This document shows positions 36,267 to 45,058 of a DNA stretch of 64,000 nt, piece after piece. Under the pieces are notes generated by a model that was given only the letters and a program-made list of their open reading frames with translations, ran no database searches and was not told the origin of the DNA. This DNA is from Acidobacteriota bacterium. GTDB taxonomy: Bacteria; Acidobacteriota; Blastocatellia; Pyrinomonadales; Pyrinomonadaceae. A program made the position numbers and the translations under genes. The number at the start of each line of letters is the position of its first letter. Within the stretch, counting starts at the first letter, position 1. The stretch spans positions 62,001 to 126,000 of the forward strand of contig JAIVJV010000009.1 in NCBI GenBank assembly GCA_020199835.1. The letters run 5' to 3'.

Positions 36267-37199
36267 ATGGCACCCGATGATCACGACACCCATGGCGGCC
36301 ACCAGCCGTCTCCGCAAAACGTCTCACCAGCGCCGTTGCTAAACGATGCAACAGCTACGATCTACCTCGACGGGTTAATCTATGCAGTCTACAACGAGAA
36401 CCGACGAGTGCTGGAAAGCGCTATTCTCACTAAGGCAGAAGATCATCACCTCGTTATCGAAGTGCGACTGAGAGGTCACGACGAACTGCTTTGGCCGAAG
36501 CAGTCATCGGACTGGGATCCCGATCACGCGGCAGTAGACGCAGGCGCGCCCTTCTGGCTGTATGTCGATTCCGGCAATAGGATTAAGGAAGACGAGTTTT
36601 CCGCCAGGTTGCACACCGGCAATCGAACCTTCCAGAGCATTTTCGATTTCGAAGGTCACCACGGCAAACCGCTCCCCTTGAAGCCCGGGACGTTTGCTGT
36701 GTTCAACTTCCCGCACGGCACGTCATATTCGGCTGTAACAAATTCGGCGGACTTGAAGCTCATTCCGGCAAACGGGTCCGTCGCGACTGCGAAGGACCAG
36801 GGGAAAATCGAGGTCTCGAACCTCGCGGGCATCGACATCAACGCAGTTAGCAATGGCGCGGAAAAAAAATTTATCGTGCTGGCGAACCAGGATGGCAAGA
36901 AGGAATTTTTCAGATTCGAGCTCGAGCCTGGAAAACAGTACGAAATAAAAATCCTGAACCAGCCCGTGCCGAATAGCGCGCCGAACGGTGATCACGAAGC
37001 CCACTTCCTTCAGTTTTATGAGTTGTTCGACGTTGATCCCGAAACAGTTCCCCGGTTCCTGGTGATCGGTTCCGAACACGATCATGGAGGTGGCTCACAC
37101 CCCGAGGGTGGGGAACCGCCGGCGGATCCGCCAAGCGCTGACAACCCTCCTTGCGCACCGGGAAGAGGAGGTAGCACTACTGGTTTAGGCGGCGGTTAG
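36267..37199 (+). CDS. conserved protein of unknown function, CHAT-linked
   Basis: 310 residues. ATG 36267 has an ideal AGGAGA site (spacing 6). N-terminal His/Asp-rich tail, then a beta-rich domain (ATIYLDGLIYAVYNENRR, HHLVIEVRLRGHDELLWPK, FWLYVDSGNRI, LKPGTFAVFNFPHG), then a Gly/Pro-rich C-terminus with a HDHGGGSHPEGGEPP stretch. No signal peptide. I know no function. It is 22 bases downstream of the CHAT gene, so it is probably a partner or substrate of the protease. Confidence 0.7.
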   Translation: MAPDDHDTHGGHQPSPQNVSPAPLLNDATATIYLDGLIYAVYNENRRVLESAILTKAEDHHLVIEVRLRGHDELLWPKQSSDWDPDHAAVDAGAPFWLYVDSGNRIKEDEFSARLHTGNRTFQSIFDFEGHHGKPLPLKPGTFAVFNFPHGTSYSAVTNSADLKLIPANGSVATAKDQGKIEVSNLAGIDINAVSNGAEKKFIVLANQDGKKEFFRFELEPGKQYEIKILNQPVPNSAPNGDHEAHFLQFYELFDVDPETVPRFLVIGSEHDHGGGSHPEGGEPPADPPSADNPPCAPGRGGSTTGLGGG

Positions 37200-37219
37200 A
37201 ACAGCACCTCCAGGCTGAA

Positions 37220-37263
37220 ACACGCAAAAGCACAAATGCTCTTCAGCATTTGTGCTTTCGTGT
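37220..37263. terminator. bidirectional terminator between the CHAT operon and subtilase
   Basis: A long hairpin with arms AAAGCACAAATGCT / AGCATTTGTGCTTT (37227-37240 / 37245-37258), loop CTTC, extended by ACACG / CGTGT, flanked by A and T runs. It separates two convergent genes. Confidence 0.85.
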
Positions 37264-37285
37264 TTTCGTGCTCAGAAGAATGCGT

Positions 37286-38878
37286 TTACTGGTTCAACCG
37301 GTTACGCGCTTCCACGACTGCGGCTTCAGCGTTGAGAAATACACCAACTGGCTTCTCACTGTCAGTGATGATCGGTGAGCCTGTTGTTCGAAGGATCTCA
37401 CGTACTGCCGCATGCGACAGATTCGGATTCACCGACAACATTAGCGCAACCGTTCCCGCCACTTTTGCAGCGGCGCCGGACGTGCCGCCAAAATCGTTTC
37501 GGTAAGCAGTATCTTCTGATGGCCCACACGTGACATCCCGTATTTTGTCTCCTGGCGCTGACACGACCACTTCAGGACCATGGTTGCTGAAAGGAGCACG
37601 CCTGTTCTCTGTTTCGTGAAAAATAGTTGCGCCAACCAGGATCGATCCCGTCGGTTCAAACGGCTGATTGTTATCTTTAAGGTTCACGCGACGATTGCCA
37701 TTGCCCGCGCATACGACCACCACACAGTTCTGCGCGATCGCCTCGCGAATCAAATCGTTGACGGTCGGGACCTGTTCGTAATTGCCACCAAGTGGTTTGG
37801 TTTGAAGTTCTATCAGGATTACTTTGCGCTTACCTGGAGCATCGGTGTCCAGTATGTGATTGATCGCCGCTAACCATGGCGTTATGTTTTTTGGAGGACC
37901 GCAACCAGTGTTGCCCTGAATGGCCCAGAGTTCTGCCTCCGGCGCATAACCGGCAAGGCCTTTGCCGTCGGAACGAGCTCCAGCGATGCCCAGCACTGCG
38001 GTCCCATGGCCCACGTCAGCGCCACAACTGACATTGTCCGTCCCATCGAAAGAATTATGAGTATGCTTGATCGCGCCAACGAACTCCCGGTGCGAGACAC
38101 GGCAACCAAAATCAACATCGGCTATTACGACACCCGCGCCACGTCCGAATTGCCATGCTTGGGGAACGCGCGTGCGGTGCAGATACCATTGCCGTTGGAT
38201 TTGATTGTGTGCAACTTCGACGGGCGATTGTTGTTCAGTACCGATGTAGGGATCATTGGGCAAATCCGGCGGCGCGGCTTCAGGCACCACCACGGCCTGC
38301 TTAACTTGCGGCAGCGCATTCAACTGCGCGAGGACTGCGTCCACCGAAGTGCCTGGCGGAAAACGCAAGGTAACGAAATTCGTAAGCGGCGGCAATTGAT
38401 CCAGTTGGCTTAACTGCTCGGACACATCCTCGAGAGAACCACCCACGTTTTCCGGCGCTGCAATCTCGTTTCGACGTGCATCGATGCGCGCCCGACGTTG
38501 TTCGACTTCCTCGCTTGTGAAAACGGGTTGCGCTTCGACCACCCCATGTGTTCGGGCGACTCTCGCGAAGTCGGATTCCTGAACTCCACCACTCGGCGGC
38601 GGCGCTGCATTAATGCCCGACAGAAGCTCGTCGATATTTTCTACTCCGGGCGCAAGCTCTACCTCGATAATGAACTCCTCAAACATTGGTGGCGCCGGTT
38701 GTGGCTCGCCCGGGCCTCCAAGTGCTTCTGGTGGAGGATCAACGGGTCCAGTAGTTGCTATCGGCGGAATGTATGGACCACCGGCCCCTGAGGTATCGAG
38801 CACGTCGGGAGGATCGGAGTCGTTGGGAGATTCGGGATTGTTGGCCTCTTCGTTGAGCGGAGTGTGATTTTCTGACAT
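37286..38878 (-). CDS. S8 (subtilisin-like) serine protease, no signal peptide
   Basis: 530 residues. About 1-75 is Pro/Gly-rich and acidic, about 75-200 a propeptide-like region, and about 240-500 the subtilase domain with Asp256 (DVDFG), His291 (GHGTAVLG), the oxyanion Asn (CAGNGN) and Ser467 (GGTSGAAAKVAG). No signal peptide, so it probably works in the cytoplasm or leaves by an unusual route. It converges on the ECF/CHAT operon, and the two share a terminator, so they may form a two-protease system. Its promoter lies in the 32-base gap with the divergent beta-lactamase-fold gene. Confidence 0.9.
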   Translation of the reverse strand: MSENHTPLNEEANNPESPNDSDPPDVLDTSGAGGPYIPPIATTGPVDPPPEALGGPGEPQPAPPMFEEFIIEVELAPGVENIDELLSGINAAPPPSGGVQESDFARVARTHGVVEAQPVFTSEEVEQRRARIDARRNEIAAPENVGGSLEDVSEQLSQLDQLPPLTNFVTLRFPPGTSVDAVLAQLNALPQVKQAVVVPEAAPPDLPNDPYIGTEQQSPVEVAHNQIQRQWYLHRTRVPQAWQFGRGAGVVIADVDFGCRVSHREFVGAIKHTHNSFDGTDNVSCGADVGHGTAVLGIAGARSDGKGLAGYAPEAELWAIQGNTGCGPPKNITPWLAAINHILDTDAPGKRKVILIELQTKPLGGNYEQVPTVNDLIREAIAQNCVVVVCAGNGNRRVNLKDNNQPFEPTGSILVGATIFHETENRRAPFSNHGPEVVVSAPGDKIRDVTCGPSEDTAYRNDFGGTSGAAAKVAGTVALMLSVNPNLSHAAVREILRTTGSPIITDSEKPVGVFLNAEAAVVEARNRLNQ

Positions 38879-38910
38879 AAAAGGCCTTTCGGTGAACCTA
38901 TTTATGTAAT

Positions 38911-40302
38911 ATGAATAAACGACTCAATCCATGTCTCGCGCTCTGCCTGACACTTCTCTTCGCTCAAGCAACGGTCAACGCCCAGGCAATCGACTTCAGC
39001 GAGCTCGACAAACTCGTGCCCGAAGAACTCAGGGAAAAGAACACGCCGGGCGCCGTCATCGCGGTCGTGAGTGGTGACCGCGTCGTATATCAGAAAGCGT
39101 TCGGTGTCGCCAACGTTGAAACAGCCACGCCGATGCAGCCCGAGATGCTTTTTCGTCTGGGCTCAACGACGAAGATGTTCACCGCGGCCGCGCTGCTGAC
39201 GCTCGCCGAGAAGAACAAGATCAAGTTCAGCGGGCCCGTAGGCACGCAGGTCAAAGGTCTTCATCCGAAGATTGCCGGCGCTACGCCGCATCACCTCTTG
39301 AGCAATTCCGCCGGCTTTCGCGATTTCGCCGCGACTATGCTCTCAAACGACGATGCTTCCCTGGGAAACATGCTGCGCTCGTGGAAAGACGACGTATTTT
39401 TTGCTGAGCAAGGCGAGATCTATTCATATTCGAGCGCGGGCTTCTGGCTCTCGGGATTCGTGGTTGAAGAACTTCACGGCAAGCCTTACGCCGATGCTAT
39501 GGACGAACTCGTCTTCAAACCGCTCGGCATGGAACGGACGACGTTACGCCCGTTCCTCGCGATTACCTATCCTTTTGCCACCGGCCACGTGGTCGATAAA
39601 GGTAAACCCGTAATCATCCGTCCGATGTTCAACAACGTGGCGATGTGGCCGGCAGGTTCGATCTTCTCCAACGCAAAAGATCTCTCGCGTTGGGTAATCG
39701 CGCTGATGAACGATGGCCGAGTTGACGGCCAGCAACTGCTCTCGCCGTCCTTGATCAAGCAGTTAACCGGACATCAGATGCCTGTTCCGGGTGAGGCGGA
39801 TTCGTATTACGGCTACGGTGTGACTGTGTTCAAGGTGAAGGGGCTCGAGTTCGTGGGACACGGCGGATTCAGTCGCGGGTACGGTTCGATGGTCCAGATG
39901 GTGCCGTCGCGAAAGTTCGCCGTGATCGTACTGACCAACAAGAGCGGCGAGACGATGAGAAAGAGCCTGAACAAGGCGACCGAACTCGGCCTCGGTCTCA
40001 AAGACGATGCGCCGCAACAATCCACCGCCGTCGCGCCGCTGACGACTTCTGAAATGAGCGAATACGTCGGCAATTACTCACATGCGCCGTTGACCTGGGA
40101 AGTATTTATAAAAGACGGGAAGCTCAACCTTAAACTGGACGGCAAGGAATACTTGCTGACCAAAAGTGGCGATAAAAAATTCACCTACGGCGAGCAGAAC
40201 GAAAATGAGATTGTGTTCGTACCGGGGAAGAGCGGTAGAATTGATTTCGTTTTCACCGGCCTTTACGGCGCGAAACGAGTCGCATCCGCTAAATCAGAGT
40301 GA
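38911..40302 (+). CDS. serine hydrolase, beta-lactamase/class C fold
   Basis: 463 residues. Signal peptide (ALCLTLLFAQATVNA). Catalytic SxxK (GSTTKM), YxS (SYSSAGFW) and a GHGGFSRG third motif mark a penicillin-recognising/class C serine hydrolase. The C-terminal about 85 residues form a small extra domain (MSEYVGNYSHAPLTWEV). The family includes D-alanyl-D-alanine peptidases, esterases and beta-lactamases; the substrate is open. It is followed within 3 bases by the MOSC gene. Confidence 0.9.
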   Translation: MNKRLNPCLALCLTLLFAQATVNAQAIDFSELDKLVPEELREKNTPGAVIAVVSGDRVVYQKAFGVANVETATPMQPEMLFRLGSTTKMFTAAALLTLAEKNKIKFSGPVGTQVKGLHPKIAGATPHHLLSNSAGFRDFAATMLSNDDASLGNMLRSWKDDVFFAEQGEIYSYSSAGFWLSGFVVEELHGKPYADAMDELVFKPLGMERTTLRPFLAITYPFATGHVVDKGKPVIIRPMFNNVAMWPAGSIFSNAKDLSRWVIALMNDGRVDGQQLLSPSLIKQLTGHQMPVPGEADSYYGYGVTVFKVKGLEFVGHGGFSRGYGSMVQMVPSRKFAVIVLTNKSGETMRKSLNKATELGLGLKDDAPQQSTAVAPLTTSEMSEYVGNYSHAPLTWEVFIKDGKLNLKLDGKEYLLTKSGDKKFTYGEQNENEIVFVPGKSGRIDFVFTGLYGAKRVASAKSE

Positions 40303-40304
40303 AT

Positions 40305-40865
40305 ATGGAAACTACAGTACAACATTTAACGAGAGAAGAACTTGAAGCAGCCCTGGACCACCTGCGTGGCGCGCCCAAGAACGAGGGCGTGGTTCAACTG
40401 ATCGTCCGCCGGCCGCGCGTTGATGAACGCGAAGTGCTCGAAGAAGCTGAACTCGATCCGGTGAAAGGCTTGATCGGCGATAGCTGGTGCTTTCGCGGCA
40501 GTTCAAAGACTCCCGATGGTGGTCCACATCCCGACATGCAGATCAACATCATGAACTCGCGCGTGACCGCACTCGTCGCGCGGGAGAAGAGTCGCTGGAG
40601 CCTCGCCGGCGATCAACTCTATATCGACATGGATCTGAGTAAAGAAAACTTGCCTGCGGGAACGCGGCTCGCGATCGGTTCGGCGGTGCTGGAAGTCAGT
40701 CCGTTGCCACACACCGGTTGCTACAAGTTTGTAGCGCGTTTCGGCGCAGAGGCGATGAAGTTTGTTAATTCCCCCGTAGGCAAGCAACTGTGCCTGCGCG
40801 GGATTAATGCGAAAGTGGTCCAAGCCGGTGTTGTCCGGCTCGGATCCACTGCGAAGAAACTCTAA
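40305..40865 (+). CDS. MOSC domain protein
   Basis: 186 residues. It carries a MOSC core (VKGLIGDSWCFRGSS, HPDMQINIMNSRVTALVA, LEVSPLPHTGCYKFVARFG with the conserved Cys). MOSC proteins carry sulfur or act on molybdenum cofactor-dependent enzymes. I choose ATG 40305 (METTVQ), two bases after the previous stop; an in-frame GTG at 40299 overlaps that stop. Probably cotranscribed with the hydrolase. Confidence 0.85.
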   Translation: METTVQHLTREELEAALDHLRGAPKNEGVVQLIVRRPRVDEREVLEEAELDPVKGLIGDSWCFRGSSKTPDGGPHPDMQINIMNSRVTALVAREKSRWSLAGDQLYIDMDLSKENLPAGTRLAIGSAVLEVSPLPHTGCYKFVARFGAEAMKFVNSPVGKQLCLRGINAKVVQAGVVRLGSTAKKL

Positions 40866-40871
40866 AACGCT

Positions 40872-41438
40872 CTACGCGGCCCACTGTCGCGCGTGACGGC
40901 CCGCCGCAAACTCCTGAATCATCTTTTTATTGAAAGCCGGAATATCCGCGGGCTTTCGGCTCGTGACCAACCCGTCATGAACAACGACCTCACGATCGAC
41001 CCAGTGTGCTCCGGCATTCGTCAAGTCTGTTTTCAATGACGGCCACGACGTGATTGTCTTGCCTCTAATGATCTCTGTTTCGATGAGTAGCCACGGCGCA
41101 TGACAAATGGCCGCCACCGGTTTTCCCGTCGCGAAAAATCCGTCAATAAACTCGACCGCGCGGGTCGACATTCGCAATTGATCGGGATTTCGCACTCCGC
41201 CCGGCAATAGCAACGCGTCGTAATCATCCGAACGCGCTAGATTCAACGGCATGTCTACTCGAAACTTGTCGGCCTTCTCGTCGTGATTCCAACCCTGTAC
41301 TTCACCCTCGGCCGGTGAAACGATTTCGATCTGAGCTCCGGCTGCTTCCAATGCTTCTTTTGGACCAGTCAACTCCTCCTGTTCGAACCCATCGGCCACT
41401 AAGATTGCGACTTTCTTTCCTTCAAGCGTATTCCCCAT
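40872..41438 (-). CDS. PfpI/DJ-1 family protein (type 1 glutamine amidotransferase-like)
   Basis: 188 residues, single-domain. Motifs: VAILVADGFEQEEL, the nucleophile elbow AICHAPWLL (Cys) and DALLLPGGVRNPDQL. The family comprises protein deglycases and stress proteins (YhbO-like). No signal peptide. It is convergent with the MOSC gene, and the ATG at 41438 is natural. The exact activity cannot be told from sequence. Confidence 0.92.
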   Translation of the reverse strand: MGNTLEGKKVAILVADGFEQEELTGPKEALEAAGAQIEIVSPAEGEVQGWNHDEKADKFRVDMPLNLARSDDYDALLLPGGVRNPDQLRMSTRAVEFIDGFFATGKPVAAICHAPWLLIETEIIRGKTITSWPSLKTDLTNAGAHWVDREVVVHDGLVTSRKPADIPAFNKKMIQEFAAGRHARQWAA

Positions 41439-41584
41439 GAAACCCTCCCTGTTCGCAATAACTCAGCATATTTGTAGCAACATAGGGGCCGTCAGTTTTG
41501 CGAGCAAGAGCGAGCGAAACGATCCGGCAGGCGTAACGAAGCCCGACACACTGTTCGGACTCGTTACTTCAAAGGAGTGCGTAT

Positions 41585-43045
41585 TTACACTACTTTCCGC
41601 TTCCAGCGGCCGAGACGGAAGACCGCGCCACTCACAACTGCCAGCGTCGAAAAGGCGATCGTCATGGCGATAAAAACACCGCGCGGCCCCATTTGCAGCA
41701 CGACCGCGAGCACGTAAGCCAGCGGGATCTCCCACAACCAGAAGACAAAGAGGTTGATAATCGTCGGCGTCCAGGCGTCGCCGGCGCCGTTGAACGACTG
41801 CCCCAGCACCATGCCGTAAGCATAGAAAAGAAACCCGTACGCGACGATTCGCAGACAATCGACACCGTACTGCGCTACGTTTGGGTCGGACGTGTAAAAG
41901 CCGATGATTTGCGGAGCAAAGAAGATAAACAGCAGTCCGACGATGCCGAGAAAGATCATGTTGTAGAAGCCGGCTTTCCAAACGGCCTGTTCCGCACGTT
42001 GCGGATTGCCCGCGCCAAGTGCCTGCCCAACCATCGTAGCTGCCGCGTTTGCCATACCCCACGACGGCAGTAATGCAAACAGGATCACGCGAATGCCAAA
42101 CGTGTAACCGGCCACGGCGTCACTGCCGAAACTCGAGATGATCCGCACGAGGCCAATCCAACTGGCCATACCGATGAACACCTGGAACGTTCCCGTCGCG
42201 GACAGCCGGATCATCCGCCACATGATCGACGGTTCCAGCCGTAGATGATGGCGGCGCACGTCAAAGCGGCCGCCCTGTCGCCACAAGCGGCTCAACGCGT
42301 AGATCGCCCCGGTTCCACGACCGATGTTTGTCGCGATAGCAGCGCCGACGATGCCGAGTTTGGGAAATGGCCCAAGACCGAAGACCAAACATGGACCAAG
42401 TACGATGTTGATCCAGTTTGCCAGCCACAACGAGCGCATCGCGATCGCTGCGTCGCCCGCACCGCGAAAGATCGCGTTCACCATGAACAACATCACGACG
42501 GTCACGTTTCCCGCCAGCATCACGCGCGTAAACGCGGAACCGTGTTCGACCACCCATGGCGAACCACCCATGAGCGCCAGCAGTTGGGGCGCAAACGGAG
42601 TGGCGACCACGGCAATCACGATCGAAACCAGCAACGCGACGGCGATCGCCTGAACGGCCACGCGCGCTGCGCCCTCGGGATTTTCTTCGCCGATGCGCCG
42701 CGCCACCATTGCCATTGCGCCGATGCTGAGTCCGATCGCGAGCGCGTAAATCAGTGTGAGCAGTGATTCAGTCAGACCAACAGTTGCGGCCGCGTCAGTT
42801 CCGAGATGCGAGACCCAGAAGATATCGACGACGGCAAAGACGCTCTCCATAATCATCTCGAGCACCATCGGAATGGCGAGCAGGAGAATCGAGCGGCCGA
42901 TTGGACCAGTGGTGTAACTGCGATGCGATCCGCGGATGGATTCCTTGACGGCGGACCAAAGACTTTCCTGTTCTTCTGCCGGCGCGGCAACGGTCGAATC
43001 AGGCGCGTCCAAAGTCGTCCTCGAGGCGAACGATGTCGTCTTCAC
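41585..43045 (-). CDS. MATE-family multidrug/toxic compound exporter
   Basis: 486 residues, about 12 membrane helices. An N-terminal Thr/Ala-rich cytoplasmic tail precedes IPMVLEMIMESVFAVVDIFW and the duplicated MATE architecture (the FNGAGDAWTP segment near residue 405 is typical). Na+- or H+-driven antiport of organic cations is expected. The annotated start overlaps the preceding cupin gene by 47 bases, so the initiation site is uncertain. Confidence 0.93.
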   Translation of the reverse strand: MKTTSFASRTTLDAPDSTVAAPAEEQESLWSAVKESIRGSHRSYTTGPIGRSILLLAIPMVLEMIMESVFAVVDIFWVSHLGTDAAATVGLTESLLTLIYALAIGLSIGAMAMVARRIGEENPEGAARVAVQAIAVALLVSIVIAVVATPFAPQLLALMGGSPWVVEHGSAFTRVMLAGNVTVVMLFMVNAIFRGAGDAAIAMRSLWLANWINIVLGPCLVFGLGPFPKLGIVGAAIATNIGRGTGAIYALSRLWRQGGRFDVRRHHLRLEPSIMWRMIRLSATGTFQVFIGMASWIGLVRIISSFGSDAVAGYTFGIRVILFALLPSWGMANAAATMVGQALGAGNPQRAEQAVWKAGFYNMIFLGIVGLLFIFFAPQIIGFYTSDPNVAQYGVDCLRIVAYGFLFYAYGMVLGQSFNGAGDAWTPTIINLFVFWLWEIPLAYVLAVVLQMGPRGVFIAMTIAFSTLAVVSGAVFRLGRWKRKVV

Positions 43046-43343
43046 CGAGATAACTACCGCGTTGGACCTCGATGAAAATCAGATCTTCCTTACCTGGATT
43101 TTCGACGCGGTGAGCGGCGCCGACGGGAATGTCGATGGCTTCTCCAGTGCGAACAGTGATCTCGCGACCGTCGAGTGTGACCTTCGCGGCGCCGGCGACT
43201 ACGACCCAGTGTTCCGTTCGTTGCGCGTGCTTCTGATAACTCAGGCGCTTTCCGGGCAACACCTCGATTCGTTTGACCTTGAAAGTGGGCGCTTCCTCGA
43301 GGACGGTGTACGTACCCCACGGCCGTTGATCAAATTCTCTCAC
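42999..43343 (-). CDS. cupin protein, phosphomannose isomerase type II-like
   Basis: 114 residues, GTG start. One cupin barrel: RPWGTYTVLEE, VLPGKRLSYQKHAQRTEHWVV, GEAIDIPVGAAHRVENPG. This is the C-terminal domain pattern of mannose-6-phosphate isomerase/mannose-1-phosphate guanylyltransferase. Alone it may be a metal-dependent isomerase or small-molecule binder. It overlaps the start of the MATE exporter and is likely translationally coupled. Confidence 0.85.
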   Translation of the reverse strand: MREFDQRPWGTYTVLEEAPTFKVKRIEVLPGKRLSYQKHAQRTEHWVVVAGAAKVTLDGREITVRTGEAIDIPVGAAHRVENPGKEDLIFIEVQRGSYLGEDDIVRLEDDFGRA

Positions 43344-43373
43344 TGTTTTTGCTCCTCCGGCTCATTTAACCAC

Positions 43374-43413
43374 AAAAAAGCCGTCCACGGATTAGCAGAT
43401 CCGCGAACGGCTT
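43374..43413 (-). terminator. terminator of htrA (minus strand)
   Basis: Arms AAGCCGT / ACGGCTT with an inner GGAT / ATCC stem; the minus-strand RNA ends in TTTTTT. It lies just past the htrA stop codon. Confidence 0.82.
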
Positions 43414-43435
43414 CAGTGTTGTTATGAGTGGAGTT

Positions 43436-44857
43436 TTACGAACCCGATCTCAACGTAAGATAGAGCACGTTGTTGCGTCGCTTGATTAGGATGAGCGCTG
43501 GACGGCTGCCCGACGCGCGCATCGCGGTCGTGAACCCCACGATTGATCGCACCGGTTGGCGATTAACCTCCTGGATTAGATCGCCTTGCCGGATTCCAGC
43601 GGTGGCTGCGTTGCTCGCCGGATCGACGCGCGTTACGAGGAGGCCTTGATCATCAGCTTCCAATCCGTAACGCGAAGCCATTTCCGCGGTGAGCGGTTGC
43701 AACGAGAGTCCAAACCGGTCGTTGGTTCCCGCGCCGTTGCCACTGCTGCTCTCCTCTGTTTCCGGTCGCTGGCGATCCGGCAGCTCGGTCAGCGCCACCT
43801 GCATGTTCTGCTCGCGACCGTTTCTAACGACGGTCACGTTCGCGGTTGAACCCGGGGTCATACCCGCAATCTGATTGCGAAGCGAGTTGTGATCGACGAC
43901 GGGTTGGTTGTTAATCGATGTGACAACGTCGCCGCGCTGGATTCCCGCTCGCTCCGCGGGACCACCGGGCTGCACCGACGTGATAATCGCGCCGCGCGCT
44001 GCCGGCAGGCTCAAGCTGCTGGCGAGATCCGAATCAATAGGCTGAATCGTCACGCCCATCATGCCGCGACGCACCTTGCCGGTCTTCAGCAATTGATCCA
44101 TCACCGCCTTCGCCATGTTTGAAGGAATAGCGAAGCCGATACCGATGTTGCCACCGGACGGCGAAAGGATCTGCGAGTTGATGCCGATCAGCTCACCGTT
44201 CGTGTTGACGAGGGCGCCGCCTGAGCTACCACGGTTGATGGCTGCGTCCGTCTGAAGAAAGTCTTCGAAACTGCCGTCACTCAAACCGGTGCTGCGTCCC
44301 TTGGCGCTGACGATGCCGGAAGTCACTGTTTGACCGATGCCCATCGGGTTGCCGAGTGCCAGGACCGGATCGCCGACACGCACCTTGTCAGAGTCTCCCA
44401 TCGTCACAGTGGGCAAGTTCCGCGCGTCGATCTTCAAGACCGCCAGATCGCTCGGCGGATCCGAACCGACGAGTTTGGCTGTGTACCAGCGGTTGTCGGT
44501 CAGTTCCACTCTGATTTCCAGAGCGCCGTCTACGACGTGGTGATTTGTCAGAATGTAGCCCTCGGAATTGATGATCACACCCGACCCGACGCCCTGAACC
44601 GGCCGTGGGTTCTGCTGCTGCGGGAGTCGATCCCCGAAGAATTCGCGAAACTGTGGATCGTCCATGAACGGAAACTGCTGCGCGGGTCGTGCGCGCTCGG
44701 TCGATCTAATCGTGACGACGGCAGGTGAGACCCGGCTCACCAGATCGGCATAGGAAGTCTGGGCGTGCACCAACCCAAACGAAAATACTATCAATGCCAG
44801 ACTGAAAAGGAGGTTTACACGGGAGCTGGCTCCCCGAAATGGTCTGCTATTACTCAT
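43436..44857 (-). CDS. HtrA/DegP-type periplasmic serine protease
   Basis: 473 residues. A signal anchor (LLFSLALIVFSFGLVHA) is followed by the trypsin-like domain with His in ILTNHHVV, Asp in PSDLAVLK and Ser in INRGSSGGAL, then two PDZ domains (RRGMMGVTIQPI..., and the second at about 375-470). It degrades or refolds envelope proteins under stress. I choose ATG 44857 (MSNSRP), which has GAGGAAG 9 bases upstream; the open frame begins seven codons earlier at a TTG. Confidence 0.93.
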   Translation of the reverse strand: MSNSRPFRGASSRVNLLFSLALIVFSFGLVHAQTSYADLVSRVSPAVVTIRSTERARPAQQFPFMDDPQFREFFGDRLPQQQNPRPVQGVGSGVIINSEGYILTNHHVVDGALEIRVELTDNRWYTAKLVGSDPPSDLAVLKIDARNLPTVTMGDSDKVRVGDPVLALGNPMGIGQTVTSGIVSAKGRSTGLSDGSFEDFLQTDAAINRGSSGGALVNTNGELIGINSQILSPSGGNIGIGFAIPSNMAKAVMDQLLKTGKVRRGMMGVTIQPIDSDLASSLSLPAARGAIITSVQPGGPAERAGIQRGDVVTSINNQPVVDHNSLRNQIAGMTPGSTANVTVVRNGREQNMQVALTELPDRQRPETEESSSGNGAGTNDRFGLSLQPLTAEMASRYGLEADDQGLLVTRVDPASNAATAGIRQGDLIQEVNRQPVRSIVGFTTAMRASGSRPALILIKRRNNVLYLTLRSGS

Positions 44858-44968
44858 CGTTTTTTCTTCCTCATTCAATTTTTGTGTATGAGTACGGGTC
44901 TTTGATTCCGCACGGCCTCTTTCCGTTTACCGCGCAGCAGCGTGTGATATACTCCGCCCGGCTAACCT

Positions 44969-44994
44969 AGTGATTATCCTGAGTGATTATCCTG
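44969..44994. repeat. 13-base tandem repeat upstream of the REC-PAS kinase
   Basis: AGTGATTATCCTG twice in direct succession, 65 bases before the kinase start and about 15 bases after a TATACT -10-like sequence (44948-44953). Confidence 0.6.
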
Positions 44995-45058
44995 AAACGC
45001 CGCTCGACCCCCTATTTTCCAGCCAAGTGCGGCGACAATCGAGGCACAAGCTTTTAGG

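Noticed and set aside
37220..37267. Second CRISPR-like repeat or mobile palindrome between CHAT and subtilase genes
   Set aside because: It is a single hairpin flanked by A/T runs between convergent genes, which is best explained as a bidirectional terminator.
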